From Ilumatobacteraceae bacterium (GTDB taxonomy: Bacteria; Actinomycetota; Acidimicrobiia; Acidimicrobiales; Ilumatobacteraceae): 64,000 nucleotides of DNA. The DNA is taken from NCBI GenBank assembly GCA_018401375.1, contig JAGYKR010000006.1, forward strand, positions 62,001 through 126,000, given 5' to 3'. Below, in pieces: positions 16,906 through 25,363 of the stretch (positions within the stretch are counted from its first letter, which is position 1; each line of letters opens with the position of its first letter). The notes beneath the pieces were generated by a model, which had not been told where the DNA came from, did no database searches, and was given only the letters and a program-made list of their open reading frames with translations. The position numbers and the translations under genes were made by a program.

Positions 16906-17846
16906 TTCGGCCTCACTTTCGGATTGAACCACCCGTAGGAGAGATCCACGAGCAGATTGACCAACACAGCGATCAGCGATGCCGCAAATATGACCCCGAG
17001 AATCATCGGCACGTCACGGTCAAAAACTGCTTTGACGGCCAGACCACCGATACCGGGCAGAGCAAAAACCTGTTCAATGATCACAGCGCCGCCCAGCAGA
17101 CGCGTGACTTGCAAACCGAGCACGGTCACAACAGGAACCGCCGCGTTCTTCAAGGTGTGTTTGATCACGATGCTCGGTCCTCGCAGACCTTTGGCGCGAG
17201 CGGTCCGGATGAAGTCTTGTTGGACGACGTCAATCACGGCGGACCGCAACTGCCGAGTGATCTCTGCACATGCCGCAGCACCGAGAGCGATCGCTGGCAA
17301 AAAGATATGACGGGCCCACTCAAAGGGATTTTCGGTGAAACTCACGTACCCAATCGCGGGAAACCACGGGATCGCTATGGCAAACCCGAGCACCAACAGC
17401 AGCCCCAGCCAAAAGTTTGGCATTGCAATGCCCATGGTGGCGGTCACCGTGGTCAGGCGATCAATCCACGTGCCCTTTTTTAAAGCGGCCAAGATCCCGG
17501 CCGGTATGGCAATCAGCGTTGCTAGAAAAAGCGCCGCAAACGTTAAGGCAAGCGTCACCGGCAGGCGCTCGACGATCGCCCCTCCCACTGATCGATTGAC
17601 AAACAGTGAGGTTCCGAGGTCCCCTTGGATTGCCCCGGTGACCCATCTACCGTATTGCACGAGAAATGGATCGTTGAGACCGAGACGCTGCCGGGTTTCT
17701 TCAACGATTTCTGCTGTGGCGTTCTCTCCAGCGATTGCGATCGCTGGATCACCAGGGATCAACAGAATCATTCCGTAGGCCAGAAAGGTCACGAGGAAGA
17801 GGAGTGGGATGACGGCCAACAGCCGCCGGATCACCAGGTTGATCAT
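16902..17846 (-). CDS. Dpp/Opp-type ABC transporter permease (DppB-like)
   Basis: A 314-aa permease with an N-terminal membrane helix (LLAVIPLLFLVTFLAYGMIL), the DppB loop LLIPGDPAIAIAGENAT, the N-terminal signature RLGLNDPFLVQYGRWV and the coupling (EAA) loop at about residues 218-233 (FIRTARAKGLRGPSIV). Near the C-terminus is EQVFALPGIGGLAVKAVFDRD-type sequence, typical of the family. It is separated by 55 bp from the substrate-binding protein gene. The solute is not predictable from permease sequence. The group includes peptide, nickel and opine importers. Confidence 0.92.
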   Translation of the reverse strand: MINLVIRRLLAVIPLLFLVTFLAYGMILLIPGDPAIAIAGENATAEIVEETRQRLGLNDPFLVQYGRWVTGAIQGDLGTSLFVNRSVGGAIVERLPVTLALTFAALFLATLIAIPAGILAALKKGTWIDRLTTVTATMGIAMPNFWLGLLLVLGFAIAIPWFPAIGYVSFTENPFEWARHIFLPAIALGAAACAEITRQLRSAVIDVVQQDFIRTARAKGLRGPSIVIKHTLKNAAVPVVTVLGLQVTRLLGGAVIIEQVFALPGIGGLAVKAVFDRDVPMILGVIFAASLIAVLVNLLVDLSYGWFNPKVRPK

Positions 17847-17901
17847 GTCCCTACCCCTCTTCCTCGATGCCCATTACAAAAGTTCAGTTACCGATCGGAG
17901 A

Positions 17902-19513
17902 TCACTCCTTGGTCATTGAAACGCCGCGCAATTCCGGGCGTCCAGAGGCCCACAGATCGATGTTCTGGACTCGGTCGTTCCAAGCGACGACTTTGTCGGG
18001 GAAGTAGAGCACCACCACATCGAGTGCGTCTTCAACGATTGCTGCTGACAATTCCTGCAGCACTGCGGTGCGCTCTGCCGGATCAAAAGTGCTAATCGAC
18101 CGTTGGTAGAGCTCAGTCACTCGTTCCGTGGTCCGGTTGCCCGGGTTGTTGAATGCACCCTCTGTGAACAAAAGGCCGAGTGTGATTGAGGGGTCGGGAC
18201 GACCACCCCAAGCCAGCATCCACGATTCCGCAGTCCTTGAGCCATACACATTGTCAAGGAACGGGCCTGCACCGGCGATTGGATTAACCGAGACGGTCAA
18301 TCCGATTTCGCCGAGCATGGCTTGGATCGCCTCGGTGGTGGCGATGCGGCTCGGTCCTGTTGTGGTCTGCATCTCGAAAGAGAAGCCGTCCGGATAGCCA
18401 GCCTCGGTGAGTAGCTGCTTGGCCAGTTCTGGGTTGTACTCGTAGTAGTCCGGACCGTAGTCCGGGTTATTGGAGAAATACCCCTCCGGAGTTGGCTGCA
18501 CTGCCGGGCGAGCGAATCCGAAGAACACTCCCTCGGTGATCGCCTCGCGATCGATGGCATGGTTAATCGCCCTCATTACCCGAGGATCAGCGAACTCCGG
18601 CCGCAGAGCCGAGTTGAACTGCACCAGACCGAAGCTCACATCCGGCGCCACCTTGAAGTTCAGCCCAGCGCGCTCGATGTCGGGAATCTGAATGGTTTCT
18701 AGTTCCGCTGCATCAATCTGACCCGTCTGCATCGCGTTCAAACGGGTCTGAACGTCTACGAGCAGCACCATTTCGATGCCGGCCAACATGGTGTTTTCCA
18801 CGTCCCAGTAATCCTCGAAACGCTCGTAGATGACCCGGTCATCCACGATGTGCTCCACAACTCGGTATGCGCCTGCGCCCACCGGGAAGACGTCGAGATC
18901 CTCATTGTCGAAAGCGGCAGGCGAAATCATGGCTCCCGCTCTCGTGGACAACACGGCCGGCAGCGAGGCATTAGGGCTTGTCAGTTTCAAACGGACGGTG
19001 AGATCGTCAACGATCTCCACATCGGTGATCACCGCAAGGAGCGAGCGAACAGCAGATCCTTCTAGGGTTTGGCCACGCTCGATGTTGGCCTTCACAGCTT
19101 CCGCATTGAATACTTCGCCGTCATGGAAAACCACACCTGAGCGCAGATTCAGCAAAAGCACGGTTCCCTCCTCCTCAAATTCCCAGGATTCAGCGAGACC
19201 GGGCACTGTCTCTCCTGCTGAGTTCACATGGACCAAACGGTCGTAAGCAGGGAAGAGCCAGGGCTTGTCGTTGGAGCCATTCGCACGGTGCGGGTCAAAC
19301 CGCGACAAGGCGATGTAGTACGCGTATCGCAGCACGGCATCGCGATCGATTTCATCAGTGGGCAACGTGGTCTCCGTACCCACTGACGTACTCGGAGCTC
19401 CCCCCGGAGCAGTAGTTGCCGGGCTCTGCGCGTCGTCACCGCTGCCGCCGCCGCACTGCAGCGACGAGAAGCGATGCCGAAGCAACAAGAGCTAAAGCGC
19501 CTCGAAACTTCAT
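17902..19513 (-). CDS. ABC transporter substrate-binding lipoprotein (family 5), 1-nt frameshift in signal peptide
   Basis: Extracellular solute receptor (SBP_bac_5) of the operon below it, about 537 aa when corrected. ATG 19513 begins MKFRGALALVASASLLVAA, a lipoprotein signal peptide, but the frame goes wrong exactly before the lipobox Cys. Dropping one base near 19456 joins it to CGGGSGDDAQSPATT, producing a perfect LVAAC lipobox. Uncorrected, the open frame begins at 19488 and lacks the export signal. The mature part has GLAESWEFEEEGTVLLLNLR, VVFHDGEVFNAEAVKANIER and NPELAKQLLTEAGYPDGFSF, all typical. Anchored outside the membrane, it feeds the DppB/DppC-like channel. The single extra base is probably a sequencing error. 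Confidence 0.88.
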
Positions 19514-19716
19514 AGTTCCCCTTTGGTCTATATCCGGGTGAGCAAGTGAACCTTGGGATGCTTACTCCACAGGCCGCTTATGCGACCGGAAAACCTGCCC
19601 CAAGATTCCCTTGCAAAGCCATTCGACTCTCCCCAGACGATGACCATAGTGCAGGGGTCTCATTCAGAAGCAAGTCTGAAAATCTGAGTGTGACACCCCC
19701 TCGTCAAGATGGGGGC

Positions 19717-19932
19717 ATGACCGATTCACAGACCACCACCAACACCCCGGCCCAGTTGAGTCTCCTGCCCACACCAGAGGTTCCGGTGCAGTTCCGCCTT
19801 GATGCGGCCACCCGCCAGCGTGGCAGTCGCCATATCGCTGAGATCCGTCAGATGCTTGAAGAGCGGCGTCGTGCTCGTGAGGCCCAGCAACGTTCTCCCC
19901 GGCGTCCGCAACTGCCCGGTAGAGCAGCCTGA
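19717..19932 (+). CDS. Small hypothetical protein, Arg-rich C-terminus
   Basis: A 71-aa frame from ATG 19717 (MTDSQTTTNTPAQLSLLPTP). A GGGGG stretch precedes the start and can act as a ribosome-binding site. The visible pattern is QLSLLPTPEVPVQFRLDAAT followed by a basic helix IRQMLEERRRAREAQQ. I do not recognise a family with certainty. Basic C-termini of this kind occur in small actinobacterial proteins of unknown role. An upstream extension to 19546 in the same frame reads as noncoding. The 200 bp between this gene and the divergent substrate-binding protein gene holds the promoters of both. Confidence 0.5.
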   Translation: MTDSQTTTNTPAQLSLLPTPEVPVQFRLDAATRQRGSRHIAEIRQMLEERRRAREAQQRSPRRPQLPGRAA

Positions 19933-19952
19933 TGACTGTTGCGAGCGGTTCT

Positions 19953-20942
19953 TTAGGCGGTCGGAGCCAACGACCGTACGGCATCCCAATGGTTCAGATC
20001 GGGGTCAAAGGGCATGATCGCCAGCGAAGAGGTGGTCACGCCATGATCAAAATAAGACTGGATCCGAGCCTTACAAGCCTCCGGAGATCCGTGGACGATC
20101 AGATCGTCCACCACCTCATCGGGAATCGCCGCCAGAGCAGCCTTGCGATCACCCGCTTTCCATGCGTCCCACATCGGGGTGAGCTGCTCGCCGCGGCCCA
20201 GCCATTCGTGGAACTGCGCGTACACCGGCACATTCAAATATGCCGCAATCGCAAACTTGGCGGCGTTGCGTACCACTTCGGCATTCTCACTCGGACACAC
20301 GAAGATCCGAGCCACAATCTCACGTGGTTCTCCGCCGGCCGCATCATTGACCACCTGCGCCACCCGGCTCACATCTTCAGCAGAGAGCCAGTTAATGATC
20401 GCCCCGTCACCTTCACGCCCTGCGAGGCGGAGCATCCCTTCACGCAGCGCAGCAATCAAGATGGGTGGGGTCTGCTCCGGTCGGATGCCAAGCTTGAACC
20501 CCTGGATGTCGAAGGTGTCGTAGGTGGCGGTGACCTTCTCGCCGGTCAATGCATCTCTCAAAAACCGAACCACATCTCGGACCTTCTTGTAGGGCTCCAC
20601 AAAGGGAACACCATTCCACCGTTCCACGATCACATTGCTCGAGGATCCGATCCCAATCGCAAAGCGGCCAGGAGCTGCATCGGCCAGCGAGGCCACCGAC
20701 TGCGCAAAACACGCTGGCGCCCTCGTGTACGCCGGCACGATCGCTGTTCCAAGCCGCAATCGCGGCTCCCAGGCCGAGGCGAGAGCCAACGGAGTGAACG
20801 CATCGGCCCCATCGGCCTCCGCCGACCAGATGTCGGTGTATCCGAGATCGGCGAGTTCATTGAGTTTCTCCCGATGGCTATGCAGCGGGCCGGGCAAGGG
20901 AACGGTCATCCCGGGACGGATGGGAAGCGCAGAAGAGGTCAT
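19953..20942 (-). CDS. LLM-class (likely F420-dependent) flavin/deazaflavin oxidoreductase
   Basis: A 329-aa TIM-barrel protein of the luciferase-like monooxygenase superfamily. Features include the N-terminal ELADLGYTDIWSAEADGADA, LRLGTAIVPAYTRAPACFAQ and FAIGIGSSSNVIVERWNG with the family GSSS/GxGxS motif, and VVDDLIVHGSPEACKARIQS at the C-terminus. In actinobacteria this subgroup mostly uses coenzyme F420 rather than FMN, which is inferred here from phylum and motif. The gene is divergent from an acyl-CoA synthetase (86 bp between starts), and together with the CoA-transferase it suggests a catabolic module for a lipid- or steroid-like substrate. Substrate unknown. Confidence 0.88.
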   Translation of the reverse strand: MTSSALPIRPGMTVPLPGPLHSHREKLNELADLGYTDIWSAEADGADAFTPLALASAWEPRLRLGTAIVPAYTRAPACFAQSVASLADAAPGRFAIGIGSSSNVIVERWNGVPFVEPYKKVRDVVRFLRDALTGEKVTATYDTFDIQGFKLGIRPEQTPPILIAALREGMLRLAGREGDGAIINWLSAEDVSRVAQVVNDAAGGEPREIVARIFVCPSENAEVVRNAAKFAIAAYLNVPVYAQFHEWLGRGEQLTPMWDAWKAGDRKAALAAIPDEVVDDLIVHGSPEACKARIQSYFDHGVTTSSLAIMPFDPDLNHWDAVRSLAPTA

Positions 20943-21028
20943 GGCCTGAGACTAGGTTGCGGCCCCACCTGGCACGCGACTGTGGTCCACGTCACATCTG
21001 CGCACCCCGATCCAATAACGTGTCAGCC

Positions 21029-22564
21029 ATGAAGGTGCCCTTGACCGTCAACGATTTTTTGCGCCGAGCCGAAGAGCTCTATCCCGATCGTGTCGCGATC
21101 GTGGATGAGCCGGATCAGCCCGCTGCCCCGTGGGACACGATCACCTACGCCGATATGGCCCGCAGAGCCCGGGCGATGGCGGCAGGTCTCGATCGCCTCG
21201 GTATCGGCCACGGCGAACGAGTGGCCATGGTTTCGCATAACTCGGCCCGGCTACTCACTGCACTTTTTGGGGTGTCAGGCTCCGGCCGCATCCTCGTCCC
21301 CGTCAACTTTCGTCTCGTCGCCGAAGAAGTTCGCTACATCGTGGCCCACTCTGGGGCCCGGGTGCTGCTGATCGATCCCGAACTCGAAGAAGCCATGGCC
21401 GATGTGGACTGCGAACACCGCTTCATCATCGGTGCCGAATCTGATGCCGTTCTCATGGATTTCGACAACGAACCTGCGGCTTGGGACGCAGATGAAGACG
21501 CCACCGCCACGATCAACTACACCTCCGGGACAACTGCCCGACCCAAAGGGGTGCAACTCACTCACCGGAACGTGTGGCTCAACGCCTCAATCTTCGGTTG
21601 GCATCTCGGCATTAATGACCGCGACGTCTACCTCCACACCCTGCCTCAGTTCCATTGCAATGGCTGGGGCGTGCTCTATGCCGCCACCGGTATGGGGGCT
21701 GAGCACATCATCTTGCGCAAGGTGGACGGCGCCGAGATCTTGCGTCGCGTCGAGCAGTTTGGCGTCACCTTGATGTGCGCCGCGCCGGCAGTATTGAACA
21801 TGGTGCTCGATGCAGCAGCCACCTGGTCCGGGGAGATCCCTGGCCGAGATCGGGTGCGGATCGTCGTGGCCGGCGCTCCACCTCCCACCCGCACCATCGA
21901 ACGCTGCGAGACCGAACTCGGCTGGGAGTTCATCCAGATTTACGGCCTTACCGAAACGGCTCCCCTCATCACGATGAATCGCAGCCGTGCCGAATTCGAC
22001 CATCTCTCCCCCGCTGACCGGGCCGTGATGCTGAACCGAGCCGGTGGTGCGGTGGTGGGATGCCAGATGTCTGTTGATCCAGAAGGCGAACTGTTGGCTC
22101 GTGGCAACATGGTGATGGCCGGCTACTGGGATCAGCCAGAAGCCACCGCAGATGCCATTAAAGATGGCTGGTTCCACACCGGTGACGGTGGCTTCATCGA
22201 CGACACCAACTACATCACGATTTCTGATCGCAAAAAAGACGTCATCATCACCGGTGGCGAAAACGTCTCCTCAATTGAGGTGGAGGATGCGATCTTCCAA
22301 CATCCCGAGGTCGCCGAAGTTGCGGTGATCGGCATCCCCGACGAGAAGTGGGGTGAACTCGTCACCGCCCTCGTGGTGACCACTCCCGGCTCCACGTTGA
22401 CCCCCGATGAGGTCATCATCTGGTGTAAGACCAAACTTGCTGGCTACAAGTGTCCGAAGAAGGTGGAGTTCCGCACGGAACTCGCTCGCACGGCCACCGG
22501 CAAACTCCAAAAGTTCAAGCTCCGCGAATCCTTTTGGGCCGGCGCCACTAAACAGGTCAATTGA
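21029..22564 (+). CDS. AMP-dependent acyl-CoA synthetase/ligase
   Basis: This 511-aa ANL-superfamily enzyme activates a carboxylic acid to acyl-CoA through an acyl-adenylate. Motifs in order are the P-loop NYTSGTTARPKGVQLTHRN (~residue 170), LPQFHCNGWG, IYGLTETAPLITMN, the hinge WFHTGDGGFIDDTNYITISD, the KDVIITGGENVSS signature, and the adenylation Lys in ARTATGKLQKFKLRE near the C-terminus. Start ATG 21029 is preferred over GTG 20957, whose leader is promoter-like. It is followed 12 bp later by a CaiB-type CoA-transferase. The two probably feed an acid into CoA-dependent catabolism. Medium/long-chain or terpenoid acids are typical of this group. Confidence 0.92.
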   Translation: MKVPLTVNDFLRRAEELYPDRVAIVDEPDQPAAPWDTITYADMARRARAMAAGLDRLGIGHGERVAMVSHNSARLLTALFGVSGSGRILVPVNFRLVAEEVRYIVAHSGARVLLIDPELEEAMADVDCEHRFIIGAESDAVLMDFDNEPAAWDADEDATATINYTSGTTARPKGVQLTHRNVWLNASIFGWHLGINDRDVYLHTLPQFHCNGWGVLYAATGMGAEHIILRKVDGAEILRRVEQFGVTLMCAAPAVLNMVLDAAATWSGEIPGRDRVRIVVAGAPPPTRTIERCETELGWEFIQIYGLTETAPLITMNRSRAEFDHLSPADRAVMLNRAGGAVVGCQMSVDPEGELLARGNMVMAGYWDQPEATADAIKDGWFHTGDGGFIDDTNYITISDRKKDVIITGGENVSSIEVEDAIFQHPEVAEVAVIGIPDEKWGELVTALVVTTPGSTLTPDEVIIWCKTKLAGYKCPKKVEFRTELARTATGKLQKFKLRESFWAGATKQVN

Positions 22565-22576
22565 GAGGCAGCACAT

Positions 22577-23752
22577 ATGGGAGCACTAGACGGAGTGACC
22601 GTCATTGATTTCTCGGTCATGATCTCAGGCCCGCTCGCCGGGATGCTGCTCGCCGACCAGGGCGCAGATGTGATCAAGATTGAATCCCCCGGCCAAGGCG
22701 ATCTCATGCGTCACCTCGGATCCACCAAAGGCCAGATGTCGGGCATTTTTGCCAACAACAATCGCGGCAAACGCTCATTGGTCATAGATCTGAAATCCGA
22801 ACAAGGCCGAGAAGTCGTGCTCGAACTCATTGGTCGGGCCGATGTCCTCATCCAAAACTTCCGGCCAGGCGCAATGGAACGTCTCGGTCTCGGATACGAA
22901 GTGTTATCAGCCATCAACCCCGATCTGATCTACACCTCGATCTCCGGATACGGACCCGACGGCCCCAACAGCAACCACCGTGTCTATGACAACATCATTC
23001 AGGCGGCATCCGGGCTGGCCTCGGTGCAGGCCGATCCGGCCACCGGCACACCTGCCCTCTATCGCACCCTGATTTGCGATAAGACCACCGCCTACACCGC
23101 CGCTCAGGCAATCACCGCTGCCCTGTATGCGCGTGCTACCGGTGCGGCCCGAGGCCAACACATCACGCTCGCCATGTTGGATGCGGCGATCGCCTTTATG
23201 TGGCCTGACTCCGCCATGGATGCTGCGCTGCTTGACCCTGATGTCACCCGCACCCCGACGATCGGCGCGTTTTATGCTCCCACCCCCCTGTCAGATGGCT
23301 ATGTGACCACGAGCGCTGTCAGCGATTCAGAGTTCCGTGGTTTGTGTACCGCCTACGGGGCCCCGGAGATCGCCGATGACCCACGATTTTCCACCACAGC
23401 AGCGCGCAGCCGCAATGTCGCCGAGATGCGGCCGATCATGAAAGACCTGGCCTCCAAGATCACTGTGGAAGAGTTCCTCGCCGGATGTGAGGCTCATCAA
23501 GGCCCCGCAGCCAAGGTCATGACTCTTGACGAAGTCCCTTCGCACCCGCAGGTGATCCACAACGAGATCTTCGTGGAGCGAGATCATCCCGCGGCCGGAC
23601 GGATGCGTGAGCCACGACCAGCCGCACGCTTCAGTGCCACACCATCAGCGATGGGCGCCCCATCGGCGATGTCGGGCCAACATTCCGATGAGATTGTCGC
23701 CGAACTCGGCTTTGACCCGGCTGCGCTGCGGGCCAAGGGCATCATCGCCTGA
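22577..23752 (+). CDS. CaiB/BaiF family III CoA-transferase
   Basis: A 391-aa enzyme that moves CoA between acyl groups via an aspartyl-CoA intermediate. It opens with GVTVIDFSVMISGPLAGMLL, then GADVIKIESPGQGDLMRHLG and NRGKRSLVIDLKSEQGREVV, all hallmark blocks. IQNFRPGAMERLGLGYEVLS is the next conserved segment. The catalytic Asp is expected in the segment FRTLICDKTTAYTAAQ-like block (YRTLICDKTTAYTAAQAITA, the Asp of CDK). Length is normal (~390-400 aa). It is cotranscribed with the acyl-CoA synthetase. A GAGAGG ribosome-binding site precedes ATG 22577. Confidence 0.92.
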   Translation: MGALDGVTVIDFSVMISGPLAGMLLADQGADVIKIESPGQGDLMRHLGSTKGQMSGIFANNNRGKRSLVIDLKSEQGREVVLELIGRADVLIQNFRPGAMERLGLGYEVLSAINPDLIYTSISGYGPDGPNSNHRVYDNIIQAASGLASVQADPATGTPALYRTLICDKTTAYTAAQAITAALYARATGAARGQHITLAMLDAAIAFMWPDSAMDAALLDPDVTRTPTIGAFYAPTPLSDGYVTTSAVSDSEFRGLCTAYGAPEIADDPRFSTTAARSRNVAEMRPIMKDLASKITVEEFLAGCEAHQGPAAKVMTLDEVPSHPQVIHNEIFVERDHPAAGRMREPRPAARFSATPSAMGAPSAMSGQHSDEIVAELGFDPAALRAKGIIA

Positions 23753-23759
23753 AGCTGTC

Positions 23760-24647
23760 TCAGCCGTCGAGCACTGCCCGGGCCACCAGATCCATCCCAA
23801 ACCCGGTCAGGATCGCCAAATACAAAAGGCCCGTGGCTGCCATGACCGCCGAATATTGCCGTTCCTTTAACGCAGCCCTTGTCACGAACACCAAGATGAT
23901 CGTGGTCAACGTACAGGCCACCCAAAACCACCCGAGGGTCCCGCCCCATCCATCGTCCACGCTTCCGGCGAGCACAGAAATCATTCCGGTGGGCAACAAC
24001 ATCACGAGCAGTTCCGCCGGCCAGACGTAGCCGACCATCGTCACGAGTTCGTTGAGCAGTCTGCGAGGTAGCCCCGGCTGAACCAGGTACCAATGGCCGA
24101 GCAACATCGCATCGCTGATCACTCCGAGGAAGGCCGCTCCCACCAAAGTGCGGGCCAGGGCCACCGCAAGGCTGCCGCCGCCATCACCTCCGCCCGATGC
24201 ATCCACCGCAGCGATCGCAGCAAATACGAGGGCAACCGCACCGAAGGCCACCGGCACCAAATCGAGACCCGGCCAAAACTCCTTACCAATGGGAGCCGCA
24301 ACTGTCAGGTTTGTGGAGCGTTCAATACCTGTCATCTCTGCGACCCGGGCATTGCGGCGATCGAACTCGGCGCGTTGTCCCGCCACCCCGGCAGATTTGC
24401 GGGCGATCGAAATCCCGAGCACCACTGCGGTGGAGACAACACAGCCGATCATCGCCAGTTCGCGACCCCAGACCACCCCGAATCGGAACCCGAGTACCAC
24501 TGCAGCCGCGCCCATCACCAGATACGTTCCCCGCAGCAGCCAGCCATACCCGAGGCCCACCTCGCGCCGCCGGGTGGTGAACCAGCAAAACAAGAGCCCG
24601 CCCACCGCCCATTGGGCCAGCACCGTTGAAGCATCGAGACTGATCAC
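23760..24647 (-). CDS. Multi-pass membrane protein of unknown function
   Basis: From GTG 24647 the product is 295 aa (VISLDASTVLAQWAVGGLLF). An open frame reaching 24902 is antisense to the next lipoprotein gene and is not coding-like. About eight hydrophobic segments are visible, with a polar cytoplasmic stretch RKSAGVAGQRAEFDRRNARV after the third or fourth. A conserved-looking His/Asp pair appears in GVISDAMLLGHWYLVQPGLP. I do not recognise a family. The LGHWYLV motif resembles integral membrane proteins of unknown function found in actinobacteria. It converges with the CoA-transferase (7 bp between stops). Confidence 0.65.
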   Translation of the reverse strand: MISLDASTVLAQWAVGGLLFCWFTTRRREVGLGYGWLLRGTYLVMGAAAVVLGFRFGVVWGRELAMIGCVVSTAVVLGISIARKSAGVAGQRAEFDRRNARVAEMTGIERSTNLTVAAPIGKEFWPGLDLVPVAFGAVALVFAAIAAVDASGGGDGGGSLAVALARTLVGAAFLGVISDAMLLGHWYLVQPGLPRRLLNELVTMVGYVWPAELLVMLLPTGMISVLAGSVDDGWGGTLGWFWVACTLTTIILVFVTRAALKERQYSAVMAATGLLYLAILTGFGMDLVARAVLDG

Positions 24648-24681
24648 GGATCGACACGGTAACGCCCTACGCTGAGATCTC

Positions 24682-25330
24682 ATGGTGTCCGCAGCAGTTC
24701 GTCCCCGAGTTAGGGCCCACAGTCTGCGGCCTCGGCCTCGGGCCGCGGTGCGCACCGCATTGACCTGTTTGCTCTGCCTCATCCCGATGGGCCTTGCAGC
24801 CTGCGCCACCGGCCCGCGCCCCACATTGGCCGAAGGCAATAACCATTGACGAGCCGGTGGGTGACAGCGCAACCGATGCTGTTCTCGCCAACTTTGCAGC
24901 AATGGATGCCACCGCTTTCACCGCCGGCTACACGATCACCAATAACTCGGTCCAGTGATCAAAGAGGCCGTGGTCACCCACGACGGTTTCGAACGTCGGT
25001 CAATCACAATCGGCCAGGTGCGCTATCTGCTCACCACCGAAGGATCCTCCACCTGCCGTTTGCTCACCGGGGACTGTGCCGAAGGGGCCAATGACGCGGC
25101 GATCAGCGACCTTCAAGTCACCCATCAGTTCTACGCCCGCTCAGCGGCCGCCCGTTTACGCAACGACGCCAGCCGTCGCATCGGCCCGACCGAGGGTTAC
25201 ATGCGCAGATTTTGCCGGGCAGGAGGCCACCTGTGTGAGCGTTCCGGTTACCGGAGGCTCCAAGGTCTACTGCGTGACGTCCACCGGCGTGTTGGCCGCT
25301 TATCAAGGTCCGGACGTTGATCTGAACTAA
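24682..25330 (+). pseudogene. Exported lipoprotein gene with three frameshifts
   Basis: Three short frames in tandem make one coherent lipoprotein of about 215 aa. Frame 1, from ATG 24682, has a basic N-terminus and a lipoprotein signal ending LIPMGLAACATG, and stops at about 24850. Frame 2 continues TIDEPVGDSATDAVLANFAA to about 24958. Frame 3 continues VIKEAVVTHDGFERRSITIG to TEGY at about 25200. Frame 4 (FAGQEATCVSVPVTGGSKVY) runs to the stop TAA at 25330. The pattern of paired Cys (SSTCRLLTGDC; TCVSV; YCVTS) continues smoothly through the breaks. No family recognised. Indel errors explain it better than old decay, because each piece keeps coding character. Confidence 0.65.
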
Positions 25331-25363
25331 CCGAATACTCCGCCCAGGTCTCAGAGAACCTGT

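Noticed and set aside
19932-21032. 366-codon open frame on the plus strand
   Set aside because: It lies antisense over the LLM oxidoreductase gene, has His/Arg/Pro-rich content and no family motif, and its start falls inside the previous small gene.
24840-24850. TGA after AEGNNH as a possible second selenocysteine codon
   Set aside because: The continuing homologous segment (TIDEPVGD...) is in a different reading frame, there is no Cys-like alignment position, and no hairpin with a G-rich loop follows. A frameshift explains it.
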